Below, in pieces: positions 24,234 to 35,489 of a DNA stretch of 64,000 nucleotides. Source of the stretch: Epiperipatus broadwayi (taxonomy: Eukaryota; Onychophora; Udeonychophora; Euonychophora; Peripatidae); the NCBI GenBank assembly GCA_028023455.1, contig JAQFVV010012395.1:6384001-6448000 (forward strand), read 5' to 3'. The first letter of the stretch is position 1, and every line of letters begins with the position of its first letter. Made by a program: the position numbers and the translations under genes. The notes under the pieces are model-generated. The model was given only the letters and a program-made list of their open reading frames with translations, searched no databases and was not told the origin of the DNA.

Positions 24234-24423
24234 GTGCTGTTTAAAAAATTAGTGAAGAATCTTGGTTATGGACAGGTATCTGTCTTTCTGACTCTCCTTG
24301 GAATTTTTAATACTTTTCTTATCTGGCCAATAATGGTCACTCTTCGCTATGCAAATGCTGAATTTTTTATATGGACAGATTTACCTTGGAGGTCATTATG
24401 TATATCCGCCCTTTTATACTCAG
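24234..24423 (+). CDS. SLC35F3/F4-like: SLC35F3/F4-like transporter, internal exon
   Basis: Part of a multi-pass membrane protein of the drug/metabolite transporter superfamily. SLC35F3 has been reported to carry thiamine; the substrate of this protein is unknown. The exon follows a pyrimidine-rich tract ending TTTGTAG and stops at a CAG/GTAAAA donor. Its 63 codons begin VLFKKLV and include a hydrophobic segment (SVFLTLLGIFNTFLIWPIMV) and the diagnostic DLPWRSLC, both matching the SLC35F3/F4 C-terminal half. It ends in phase 1 and joins the next exon to make Ala. The preceding exons, for roughly the first 250 residues of a family member of about 420, were not found in 1-24 kb. Confidence 0.85.
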
Positions 24424-24465
24424 GTAAAATAATTGATTGTTTATAATATATAAACTATATTATAT

Positions 24466-24680
24466 GTACTGTGTATAATATGTAATAAAATATATTCTAC
24501 CAGAGTATGTAAACAATTATCAACTATTATGGCAATAAGTCTTTGGTACAAAACAATATTTATTACTTTTGCTGACCAGGCTTTACAAATATTGTTTTAT
24601 ATCAAATATTTATTATCATATTAGTTGATAGTTGTCTACGTACTCTGGTAGAGTATATTTTATTATATATATATTGTACT
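24466..24680. repeat. Foldback element in the transporter intron
   Basis: Palindromic 215-bp sequence. TATTCTACCAGAGTATGTAA and CAATTATCAACTA on the left are mirrored by TAGTTGATAGTTG and TACTCTGGTAGAGTATA on the right, and the inner parts pair as well (AAACAATATTT/AAATATTGTTT). No coding capacity. It begins only 43 bp after the exon donor. Confidence 0.8.
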
Positions 24681-27186
24681 TACTGAAATTTGAAATAAAT
24701 GTCTGTATGTGATGAAATGTTTGTTGTAAAAAAATTTTCTTCTTATTTGATTATAATGATAAATATTTAACCTAGACTGCATTGAACTATGTTGCTATGA
24801 CAACATGTAATATTGGAGAAAGAAATGATTATTATAAATTGTAAAATTGTGAATTGACTTGATTCATTTTAAAAATGAATGTGTAAATAATAAAGTTTAT
24901 AGTATTGATGAAATTATTATTCTTTCTTTGTTATATGTATTTTTGTTACTGCATTCACAATAATAGATTACAAATAATACACCTAAATGTTTAATGTCTC
25001 AAGTATGTGTAAAAGTTATATTTCCATTGTAGTATAAAAGAATATACTCCTAATTGCTTTATTTATGTTGGAGTGAAATAATCTTATTTGTATTTTAAAA
25101 AGGCAAATGTTTGTTATATATAATAAGTGTGAAATATTTTTTTATTTTTTATTATTATTGTGAAATAAGATTTTTATTTATGAGAATGTGGCTACAATTG
25201 ACCAAAGAGTTAATATAGAGTGTTGCTATGGTTTCTCTTAAATTGATGGGAAAAGTTTATAAGTAGAACTAAGCAGATTAAACAATCTATCTGTTATCTT
25301 GGCCTTAGTAGAAGCAAATCTTAAGTTCCTTTATGCAATTTTTTTAAAAAGTATATGGATATAAATTGGAGAGAATAATAGGGTGAAAGCAATAATGTTC
25401 ATTTATTGGCTTGACAGGATCATCGAATTTGTGAGAGATGACAATTTATTGAAAATATGAAAATTCTTAGTGTTTTTAAAAGACTGAAATATTTCTTTGC
25501 TTTTAAAAATGGATATTACCTACTTTTCAATGATGAAGTCTAAATGCCAACATCAAAAAATGTACATAGAGATTATGTTCATCTTCTGATATAATTTTAT
25601 GAGCTTGTTGGTTTTTTATGCAGAAGATAGAAGTTGGTTCAATTTCCATAGCATCATCATGGATGAAACTAGCATCTGTTCATTTGTAATGATTTATGAA
25701 TTAGTTACTTGCTAAATGAAAGGATATCTACATTGCATCATCATGGATATAAACCAATGTTTGCACACTTTTAACATTATATAAATCAAATATCTTCTGA
25801 ATAAAAAGATAATTAGGATATATAGTAAATATGAGAATTAATAAAATGTGCTTCAAATCTAATAGCTTTCATGATATTTCTACTTTGGAAATATTATATT
25901 TAAATACTATTACTCAGGTTGTTTGTTTATATTTATCATTATTATTGCTACATATTTTTTTCTCTTCATTTAGAATGTATAGTATTTGTTGATATAAATA
26001 GTAGTATAGTTTTAGGTTAAGTAATAATCTATTTATATACCTAAATATAAAAGAGTTATGTTTTCCTAAGTTTGAATTTATATTTTGCAGGATAGTAATT
26101 ATTTTAATTTAAAATATTCATTTTGTTTAATTTATTGATTATAAATTAACTTAAGGTTTATCACTTATATTAGGAATTCAAAAGGATTACATTGTAATAA
26201 ATATTCATTTTATTTTGTTCTTTTAAATTTATTTTAACAAACAAGTACATTCATTTATATATATTTATTTTGATTATCTATATTATATGAAGTATAAAAA
26301 GAAAATATATCTTGAACTCTCTTATATTTTGGAAAGTATAAATGTTCTACAACATATTTGTATTACATATGTATTTTGTATTTAGCATTCCATAAGTGGA
26401 GATTAGTGTGCAATTACCTATTTAATTTAAAAAGAATTAATGTCAATTGAAAACCTATTGCATTACATGGAATCTGATCATATGTATTATAACGTTTTCC
26501 ATTTTGCTAGGCCTCTACACACTAATATAAACTGCGCGTGAGTTGATCAAGCTATGTCAAAAAAGAAGAAAGTTATATTTCTATTCTAAAAACATAGCTA
26601 TATTTCCTGATCAACTCGGCCTATTAATTGTTGAGAATTGTGCTATTGACGAAATCAGCTTTTAATTTATTTAATCTGGGTGCCAGAATTCCTAAGAATT
26701 CACTGAAATCGTCATATAACATCTCACAAATAAAAAAAAAACTTTTAAACTAATCAGTATTACATCATACCGTAACGAGAATTATTTTCTCCTTTTTGAT
26801 TATTATTCCTGGGCTTGTTTAAACATATTGGCAAGGTAAATTCCATTTTAAATCTTATTAAACTAATAATAAATTTAATACTAAAAAAATAATAACTATT
26901 ATTAATAACGGACAAATGAAAATTGATATTAGAAATATTTTTATTATTATAACAGATTAAACATCTGTTTAAGTTAAAATGAGAATTCCTAATCAAGTAA
27001 ATCAGAGAGAACACATATTAATTCAAATATGACGCAATCAATAAAATAAAATAATTAATTAAAAAGTTCTGGTATAAACAAAAGTCTCTTGTATAGAAAA
27101 AATGAAAGTCTCTATCGGGATTATTTTAAGACTTGTTTGCAAACACTTAATTTTGTCACAATCAGGAATAAGTAGTCTTAACTTAC
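24681..27186. other. Intronic AT-rich sequence
   Basis: Transporter intron. Only a short inverted pair near 26553-26623 (GAGTTGATCA ... TGATCAACTC) and a segment resembling the 16.3 and 21.3 kb repeat (24775-24830) were noted. Confidence 0.4.
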
Positions 27187-27474
27187 CGGTAAGTTTTGTG
27201 AATTCACGAAGGTTGTAGATAACTATGCATAGTTTTTCGGGGTTGAATTGAGGTCACGGCCTTTGATTATTAGTTGATCTTGGTGCTGGTTCCATAGGCT
27301 AGTTGCGTAAGCTTCTCTGGTGTCCATCGGTAATGATGTCAGCTAAAGCTCCTGTCTACTCTCGTATGAATAACTTTTTCATCATAGAGTGGTCTGGATT
27401 CTTTAATCCAAAACCAACCAAAAGAATATCAGCTAAACCAAGACGTTCCTCCAACCAAATCCCTCCTTTTTATA
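27187..27474 (-). promoter_or_regulatory. Putative minus-strand promoter and first exon
   Basis: On the minus strand TATAAAAAG (27474-27466) is followed after about 140 bp by a 34-codon frame from ATG 27327-27325 to TAG 27225-27223 (starting MDTREAYATSLWNQ), and then by a consensus splice donor, CCG/GTAAGT, with the exon ending at 27187. A shorter upstream frame (MMKKLF...) precedes it. The region is less AT-rich than its surroundings and contains CATGCGCAGAAG upstream of the TATA box, as in many LTR promoters. It may be a solo LTR or leader of an LTR element, or the first exon of an antisense transcript. The donor lies in a perfect 14-bp palindrome, ACTTACCGGTAAGT, so it would work on either strand. 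Confidence 0.35.
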
Positions 27475-29102
27475 CTAGAGGTCCCATTGTCAGACTTCTG
27501 CGCATGCTAATATCATGGCGTTTTGTGTTTATAATCTTATACAGTCTTTATCATTTTTCAATTACTAAGTTCTCTTTTTTTTATCAAGTTTTTCGGCCAT
27601 GTTTAATTAGCTAAAATATTTTTCTTTTAGCTTGTCTTTTTACTTGCTTTTGGAATTCTTTTGTTCTCTCTAATTCTACTTTTATTTCCAGTTAAGTAAA
27701 AAAAAATATGAAAGAAAAATTTAACTTTCATTGTATGTTATTTTTTAAAAAAAAAAATTAGTCAAAAAAAAATCTAAATTTACTTTTATTTTTTAGCTTT
27801 TACCAAATGCCAATATATTTGCAATGTATATAAATAAATGTTACAGTATATATTTTAAATGTTTATTTGCCATATAAGTATTTTTGACTTTAATTTATAT
27901 CCATTTGTTAATAAATTTTGAATTAATTTAAATTAAGTAAATTTGATTGGTTGTCATTCAATTTTACAATGCAAATTTGTTGATTAATTGTATTTGGATG
28001 AGACAATATTCACTAACTGATTATGTTATATAATTCATTTGAAACAGTTGCAAAATAATTTGGAAAACAAAATCACAGGATAGATAAAAAAAGTATAATA
28101 ACATTTTCTTTATATTGAATTTAATGTTTATTATCTGACCAGGTACAGATTTTATACAGCAATAAATTAAGTGATTTGACATTTTAAAATATTTAATAAG
28201 TAATTAGAAGCTTATTGTAATTATTTTGTTAGTAAAGAGTAATAGTTATATTAAGATAAAAATTACATATGAATTGATTTGATGATTGATAATGGTAGAA
28301 ATATGGTAATAATTGAAGAGGAATAAAAATAATTACATTTAAGTGTTAGAATATTTTATTTTAAATCATTACTGATTAAATTGAATATTATATTAAGTCA
28401 GTATACAGTCATAAACATCATAATCTTATTCAGTTTTAGAACTGGTAATAAGAATATACTTTATTCTGTTACAAATTAAAGTCATCTGCTTTAATTATAT
28501 TTAAAGTTTGTCAATGTGGATTGTAAATCTAGTTTAAATATTAAATATTAATATTTGATTATATAAACACTAACAATATTTTATATGCTTTGGCAGTTAT
28601 AGTTTAAAATTTTAACAACCTAGCTTTATTAAACTGAAGAGTAATTGGATATGATTTATCAATTGACCATACTTGAATTTAGGGCTTGATATTGGCATAT
28701 TATTTATATAAGTTTATATTATATATTGTAGGGAAGAGAAAGTTTCTCATTTTGAATTATTTGTAGTGCTAAACCTTTTATAATAATTAATAATATAGCA
28801 ATTAGTACAAGTATAAAGTATTGTGGAAAGAAACAACTTTTCACCCTTGTGCGATAAAATAAATACTCTCCCATCAATAAATGTATTAAAAGTATAGGCA
28901 GTTTACCTATGCTTAGAGCTTATTCTTGAAGTCAATGAATGTTTATTGACCATGCTTGAATTTAGGGCTTGATCTTATTATGAGCCTTCTATTAATATTT
29001 CATATGTGTATAAATTACTATATTAATAATTATTATATATATATGTACGTGTGTAAACTTGAACTTAACATAGCTTAATTTCATAATCACAAAATTTTAG
29101 AC
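27475..29102. other. Intronic sequence with a 35-bp direct repeat
   Basis: No gene recognised. A segment around 28657-28693 (CATACTTGAATTTAGGGCTT) recurs at 28944-28975 (CATGCTTGAATTTAGGGCTT). Confidence 0.45.
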
Positions 29103-29325
29103 ATTCAATATATATATATAACCATAAATTACTAATGGCTAACTATTTGTAAATGTAATTCACATAATAACAGACAAAGCTTAATAAACCAATAGAATTA
29201 TAATCTGGATTTATTTATAGAAGAGGCCTTGCCAACAGAATGTGAATATTCTATTGGTTTATTAAGCTATAGCTGTTATCATGTGAATTGCATTTGGAAA
29301 ACAGTTAGCCATTAGTACTTTATGG

Positions 29326-29361
<36 letters not shown>

Positions 29362-29366
29362 AATAT
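29103..29366. repeat. Foldback element with TA microsatellite ends
   Basis: Inverted arms of about 100 bp (left: CATAAATTACTAATGGCTAA, TTAATAAACCAATAGAAT; right: ATTCTATTGGTTTATTAA, GTTAGCCATTAGTACTTTATGG) around a central spacer of about 45 bp, bounded on both sides by (TA)n runs; the right run is 29328-29359. MITE-like, no coding content. Confidence 0.8.
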
Positions 29367-30843
29367 CTGAAAAGTTGCAATTATGGAATTTTACTTTCAG
29401 TTATATCTTGAACTATTTCCATCATCTAGTTTTGACTATTAAATGTTTTTAGAAAAATTCATACTTTATTTCAATGTTTTAACTATATTCAACTCTTAAC
29501 AATAACACATAGGCTAGTATATAATACAGTGTTTTAAGTTTTATTATTTATTCTTGTCTTATCTTCAGATTTTACTGACTTGACTAATGACAGTATATGT
29601 AACATTCACCAATAAATGAAAACATAGATTGTGTAGAATATTACACTTGTAATAAATAAGATATTACCAAGAAAAACATTTTTTAAAAAATGTCCAAATA
29701 TAATTTAAGTTTAGGAGACTAGATCACATTTGGGTTAGTATCTAAAGCTATTGTAAACCAGTTGCAGTTTTTAATAATTATTAGGGTTTATACAATAAAT
29801 ATAATAGAATGATAGACTATTAACTGGTTAGATTCAGCTGTGTAAAGAAACAAAAATATCCGAGAACATACATTATTTCTAATAATTGAATATATTTGAA
29901 AAGTATAAAGTTTGAATTTTTCTAAAAATCTTTAACAATAAAATTCTTTGATGTAAATAAATCAACACATAATTGCAAATATAAATGAATATATATGTTC
30001 TTCAGCTTGCAGGATGTGATATTTTTTGAGTCCATTTTGTAAAATCACATCTTTATTGGATTGGATATGTAAAATGAATGACTAATGATAGACTTTCTAA
30101 AAGAATGTTTTATGGTGAATTTGAATATGGGTTTTGTATGGGAGGTAAAATCCATCTATGTTATAAATATTATCTCAAAAACATTCTAAAGAAAATACAA
30201 TGTCAGTTGTTTCCACTGGGTCAATATGGCAGAGAATAGAATACATTAGATAGCTACAATTGGACGTGATGTTGATATATTTCAAAAAGAAAAGTTTCTG
30301 CTGAGGAAATTGAAAGATACCATCATGAAATAACAAGTAAACAGAAAATTATACCCGCGTGTTTTACATGTGGATGAATTTGTGGTTCATAAATTGTTTT
30401 GTATAGTTACTGCAAAATTCATTTTTAGTTTTTTTTCTCTCTCACCTTTCTTTTCTTTTTCTGGAATGGATATGAAATGACCACATTCATTTTTGAGTGG
30501 CTGTTTATTATATGTGTGTGTCTCCTGAAAATTATATACTTTTTTGCCTCATTTTTTCAATTTTATTTAAAAATCCAGTTTACAAATAAAATAAATGCAT
30601 AGCTGCTTTTTTATTAGAAAGGTGAGAAGTTTTCTTTTCAGAAAAATGGGGAAATCTGCTTATTGAGAGGTAATAGCTATTTATTATGGAAAGGGGGATC
30701 CCTTCTTGTTGTAGAAGATGAGAAATCTGCTTGTAAGGAAGTTGGGAAATCTACTTGTTGAGGAGATGAACAGACTCAACTGCATAGATTATGTAGAGTT
30801 ATGATATTTGTGTAATAATTGTAATAAATCTCATTTGTTTCAG

Positions 30844-30933
30844 CATATATATTTCAAGTCAACTATGGAGTAACACTAACCTACCCTGTGTTCACATCCA
30901 TGGGCTTAGTCCTTGCTGTTCCTAGCAACATGG
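30844..30933 (+). CDS. SLC35F3/F4-like: SLC35F3/F4-like transporter, internal exon
   Basis: A 90-nt exon between a TTTGTTTCAG acceptor and an ATGG/GTAAGA donor. It starts with the last two bases of an Ala codon and ends with the first base of a Val codon, so it joins both neighbours in phase. Its 29 full codons (YIFQVNYGVTLTYP, then FTSMGLVLAVPSNM) correspond to the conserved SLC35F3/F4 segment in which a Gly-x-x-x-Thr-Tyr-Pro motif precedes a hydrophobic helix with Val-Pro. It forms part of the eighth or ninth membrane helix. The intron before it is about 6.4 kb and the one after about 6.1 kb, both filled with repeats. Confidence 0.9.
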
Positions 30934-31339
30934 GTAAGAGAGTTTGCATTTTTATCTTTTAATATTTAGTTAGAAAACATATTTGTTAATGGAAGTAAGT
31001 TAAAAATAAAACTAATAATAATATATAAAATAATAATGGTAGATGAAATTTCCAGTCTGATATAATCTTTACATATTGCATTAGAGTGTTGAACACTTGA
31101 CTTCCTGATAAAATAGTTCACTAATGAATTACTCTAATAATATCTTCAGCTATAAAATCGTGGATGCTTTAAATATTTAAAATTTGATTTATGTGTATTT
31201 TATTGCAAAGATACATTTAGACTATTTTAAGTGTTAATTCCAATCAGACAAAATTATTTAAATTATTGAATTGTAAATATGCGACTTTTTTCGCATACGT
31301 TAGTGAAGCTATAATTATACTATAATGTGTAATATGTCT

Positions 31340-31384
31340 GCTTAGCGTTTTTGAGATTTAATGTTCAAATCTCATACTCATAGC
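31340..31384 (-). ncRNA. PLE 3' structured motif, copy a
   Basis: Minus strand order: GCU, AUGAGUAU, a perfect 7-bp hairpin (GAGAUUU/AAAUCUC), AAAAACGCUA, AGC. The outer GCU/AGC closes the structure. The stem sequence differs fully from the other copies while the pairing is kept. Confidence 0.6.
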
Positions 31385-31870
31385 TTTACAAATGAAGACT
31401 GTTGTGATTTATTATACACATATGCAAATGAGTTTGAATTTTTAATTAGTTAGTCCATTGTTTGGAGAGAGCAAAGCATGTCTCTCTTATATAATGGCAC
31501 TGAGATCATTTGCTAAGTAAAAAGCTTCTTTGACTTTTCTTTTGGCATCACTCTTCTCTGTGTAAATTATTTGGGCAGAACTGGGTTAGAATACATGGCC
31601 TGTAGCTACTTGGTGTTTCCAGAAGACTGATGTTTCTTCATTTTTATTTTCAACCCTGTTGTATGCATTGTATTGAGGTTAGCCCGAGTCTCACCATAGT
31701 AAGATGTCTGGCAGCCTAATCAAGGGCATGCCATTTTATAGATCACATGAGGGGCTTGATCTTTTTCCATTTTATCTTTGGAATTATTTATTAGTCGGTT
31801 AGTGCTGGGAGGTGTTCTGAAGCTAAATTTGAAATTGTTAGAGAATTTTTTTGCAATATTTGAAGTTATA
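31340..31870 (-). mobile_element. Penelope-like element fragment, GIY-YIG region
   Basis: On the minus strand the sequence around 31845-31600 reads NNFKFSFRTPPSTNRLINNS, then HVIYKMACP, a stop, LGCQTSYYGETRANL. This is the GIY-YIG endonuclease domain found at the C-terminus of PLE reverse transcriptases (Gly-Cys linker, Tyr-Tyr-Gly-Glu-Thr). Stops and frame changes follow. The small structured motif shared by the PLE copies lies downstream at 31340-31384. No target duplication was found and the RT part is missing. Confidence 0.8.
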
Positions 31871-32389
31871 TTATTGAAACATCTTCAGAATAAAATATAC
31901 TATAGTAAATGTATTTATTTGTATATTTTGGAATAAACTGAAGCTGACTATTTAAAATGGTCAAAATTTACTTTTACAATAAAATATATAAAACTTTAAG
32001 TCTGAGTGATTAATAAAGTTATTTTATAAAAAACATGAAGGAAATATCTTAGTTTGGACAGATAACCTGCACATAACTCAATATATGCTTTGTATATTTT
32101 TTGATTGCCATTAATTTTGTTAACAACTTAGGTAATTTTTTTATTTAATTCAACATAAATTTTTTAATGTAGATTAGAGAAAAAAAATTTAAGAGTTATA
32201 TCTGGAGATATGAATAACCACAATATGGAGTCATTTTAGCTGATTGTTATTGGGAAAACCTTATTTTTTGCTTATCATATCCATCTATTCATAAGCAATA
32301 ATGTTTTAAAATGCTCTAAATAACTTATTTTCACATGATCCTTCTAAATCTTTTCTTCCTCCTCTGTTTTAGGAAAGAGAGGTTAATAC

Positions 32390-32515
32390 TAGAGTAAAAT
32401 GGAGGACATTTGAAAGGATAGATTAAGATCTGATGAAGACTGCATGGTACAGTCGAAACTGTTATCAATAATAAAAGTTTTTTTGCTAAAGAGTGAAGTG
32501 TGTGAGTTTTTTGAA
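32390..32515 (+). repeat. Hammerhead-like terminal sequence of a PLE-type repeat
   Basis: CTGATGA, a hairpin (GACTG/CAGTC with a 7-nt loop) and GAAAC lie in order at 32432-32461, followed by AATAAAAG and TTTGCTAAAGAGTG. The same sequence of blocks occurs in both arms of the palindrome at 57955-58269. An extra A precedes stem II and only a 3-bp stem I (GAU/AUC) can be drawn, so self-cleavage is uncertain. Confidence 0.45.
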
Positions 32516-32948
32516 ATTCAATATTATTTTCATATGGTTACACACATCTGATTATTATTATTTTTTAAACTTAGAAACATCTTTATTATAGCATTTATGA
32601 TGCATTGCTGAATTCATTGATAATTATTTGAGTTTTGATCATTTTCTTGTGAGAATTGGTTTCATTTGTCTTTTAGTAATGATTAGAGTTAGAGAATCAA
32701 TGACTTTCATGGGAGTATCAGAATTATATTGAATTAAGCAATACAGAACATTTTGTGTAGTTCTTTTTGGTTTTTATCCTTTTCTATTCTTTAACCTACC
32801 ATATATGAAAATGTAGTTAGCTTTGTCCCGCATTTTAATAACATCAACATTAAGAATTACTTATCTATTATAATTCTAATAATGAGGTTTTTTTTTAACT
32901 TTCTTTATGCACTTGTTATTTTAATATATGCTTGGAGGCATGGGTTAA

Positions 32949-33239
32949 GAAAAGTTTGAAAATTGTTTACTGGGAAGCAAGATATATGGACTCACTTGGG
33001 GTGAGATTGCTAAGCATGCTTTCAATATCTTGTAAACAATATTATAATCATAGCAATGCAACTATGAAGTCTAGAGACATCATATCCCTTCTCTAGACTT
33101 TGCTGACGCAATGCTATGATTATGATATCACTTACAAGATATTGAAAGTATGCTTAGAGAATTACATTAAGTATATAAATATCCCACCCTGAGGGAGTTT
33201 ATATATCTTGCTTCCCAGTAAACAAATTTCAAGTTTTTT
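32949..33239. repeat. Foldback element with TTAA at both ends
   Basis: Inverted arms of about 110-130 bp. The left contains TTTACTGGGAAGCAAGATAT and TTTCAATATCTTGTAA; the right contains TTACAAGATATTGAAAG and ATATCTTGCTTCCCAGTAAA. The central spacer has its own small hairpin (TCTAGAGA/TCTCTAGA). TTAA stands at 32945-32948 and 33240-33243, possibly a 4-bp target duplication. Confidence 0.75.
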
Positions 33240-33243
33240 TTAA

Positions 33244-34377
33244 CTTGCACCTGCAAGCGTTTATATCTAAATAATCTCTTATTAATTTTTTTTTTCATTA
33301 AATATATTTGCACTTATTAACTTTAAAACAATTTCATTTAATAATCAAGCGTATTTTATCTTCTTTTTTTTTTAATAAAACGAATAAAATTTTCCTAATA
33401 CAAATAATATTCAAGTTTATTCTGACTGATGTTGCTTATGCATAGAATGGCTGATGAAAGAAGTTTCTTTGAAACTGGTGAAAGGGGTTGTTTTGAAACT
33501 GCTTCTGTGAATCATATACTGTCATAGATTCCCAGAGTGACAGCCTGAGCAATGCAAATTCATTGACCAAAACTGATACCTTTCTTGTTTTTTTTATTTG
33601 AAGTTGATTCAGAATCTGTAGTCCCAGATTTATTGTGGGCTTGTCTTAAGCTTACTCTCAATAATGAACTTGTCCAAACTGTATAACTATCTAGGCTGTT
33701 TTCAGAATACAATAAAGCTGGCTAATATAATGACAGTAATGTAAACAAACAGCCACTAGAACAAAGGGCCAATTACAGAACTAGGTCAGTAAATGTGGTT
33801 ATTACTAGTATGGTAGGGAAGCTGGCTATAAAACTGAGTTGGACCTCAGAAAAATACTAGAGCATTCAGAATAGTAATTCACTAGTTTGTAATTATTCTG
33901 ACAGTAACACATATTTTCCATTATTTGTGAAATGCCCAAGTTCAGAGTAGAAAGCTGCTGGAGCAAACAGTATGTTTCTGGAAGTATTAGGCTAATTGTA
34001 TTGTGACATAGCAGTCCTCTAATCCATTGGTGATTACTAGCAACAACTATGTATTTGTAATCTCATCAACTGAAAAGATCAGAGAACCTTATAACTATTG
34101 TAATTATATTATTGCAGTAAATAGATGCAATAATTTTAATCGTATCTCAATTATATAATAGCTGAAAAATCTTTTCCAGGAGCAAAACGTATATACACAA
34201 CGTAAATCTATCAATTCTATTCTTAGAATAAATTATTCAAAATATTTTTGTGATGTACTAGGTAATAATTTGTTAAAATAAACTGACAAATAAAATTAGA
34301 TTATAATATTTTAAGGTAATGCATTAGCCAAATATATATTAATAGAAAATAAATGAAAGTTTTTTATGTATGTATTT

Positions 34378-34380
<3 letters not shown>
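33244..34380. other. Intronic sequence, nothing recognised
   Basis: No coding exon or repeat recognised; somewhat less AT-rich at 33450-34080. A (CA)n(TA)n microsatellite starts at about 34377 and ends at the next insertion. Confidence 0.4.
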
Positions 34381-34412
<32 letters not shown>

Positions 34413-34419
34413 ATGGTGT

Positions 34420-35458
34420 GATCCAACCTTGATGATCCAATGCTTTAATCATCAAGATCCAGGATATTGTCATATTTTAAAGAATATTTATAAAAATGCA
34501 ACAGCAACAATTAGATTACATAATGATACTGGAAAAATCAACATTGAGAAAGGTGTAAGACAAGGTGACTCCATATCTCCAAAACTCTTTACAGCAGTGC
34601 TGCAAGAAGTATTTTGTGGATTAAAATGGGAAACTAAAGGTGTGAAAGTAAATGGAGAGTATTTAAGTCATTTAGATTTTGTAGATGATGTAGTTGTTTT
34701 TGCAAATAATGCTTCAGAGCTGCAGGAAATGTTGCAGGAGTTAGCAGCTGAAAGTAGAAAAGTAGGACTAAAGATAAATGTTAAAAAGACTAAAGTAATG
34801 TTTAATCGATTTGCTCAAAATATGAAAATAAAGATTGATTATGAAGAATTAGAAGAAGTTAACAGTTACAAATACCTTGGTCAGATTATTAATACAGATG
34901 GAAACATAATGGAGGAAATTAACCATAGAATTAAACTTGGTTGGAGTGCTTTTGGTAGAAATAACTTGATACTAAAAGAAAATATGCCTATGTGTTGAAA
35001 AGGATGGTTTTTAACAAATGTGTTTTACCAGTTCTTACTTATGGATCTGAGACTTGGACACTTAATAGAAGAGCAATACAGAGACTTCAGACCACTCAAA
35101 GGAGTATGGAGAGATGTATGTTGGGAGTAACAAGAAGAGATCAAAAACGCAATGTATGGGTAAGACAACAAACAGGTGTAACTGACCTTATTGAAAAAAT
35201 TAAAAGATTGAAATGGAGTTGGGCTGGACATATTGCTAGAAGAGATGATAATAGATGGACAATTGAAATTTTAAACTGGATTCCAAGAGATTGTAAAAGA
35301 CCCAGAAAGAGACCACATGTGAGATGGATGGATGAAATAAGAAAATGTGCAGGGGTGTTGTGGAGAAGAGAAGCTAAAGATCGGAGAAGATGGATTAAAC
35401 TTGGAGAGACCTTCATCCTGCAGTGGATTGATAATGGTTGATGATGATGATGATGATG
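34420..35458 (+). mobile_element. RTE-like LINE, 5'-truncated copy with 5' inversion
   Basis: A 1.04-kb RTE copy flanked by ATAATGGTGT (34410-34419 and 35459-35468) and ending in (TGATGA)n. It is sense from ATCAAGATCCAGGATATTG (HQDPGYCH) to the 3' end. The first 30 bp (ACCTTGATGATCCAATGC, 34427-34444) are antisense to the region immediately upstream in the element, which indicates a short 5' inversion. Motif B (GVRQGDSISPK) is intact. Motif C reads FVDD rather than FADD. Motif D and the C-terminal RPRKRPHVRWMDEI block are intact. Two residues (Gly-Ile) are missing at the start. Confidence 0.9.
34429..35441 (+). pseudogene. RTE reverse transcriptase C-terminal half, one frameshift
   Basis: The frame runs from 34429 to about 34998 and then shifts near 34992-34998 (KENMPMC to LKRMVFNK), continuing to 35441. 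It keeps motif B, the motif C aspartates (VDD), the KINVKKTKVMFN segment and YKYLGQ, but has no endonuclease and no motif A, so it cannot act alone. It is closely similar to the 2.2-5.2 kb copy and therefore probably recent. Confidence 0.88.
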
Positions 35459-35489
35459 ATAATGGTGTTGTTTAAGTGTTGACTGCTTT

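Noticed and set aside
27303-27614. A 103-codon plus-strand open frame
   Set aside because: It has no splice context or family match, ends in an AT-driven hydrophobic run and overlaps the more structured minus-strand promoter/exon arrangement.
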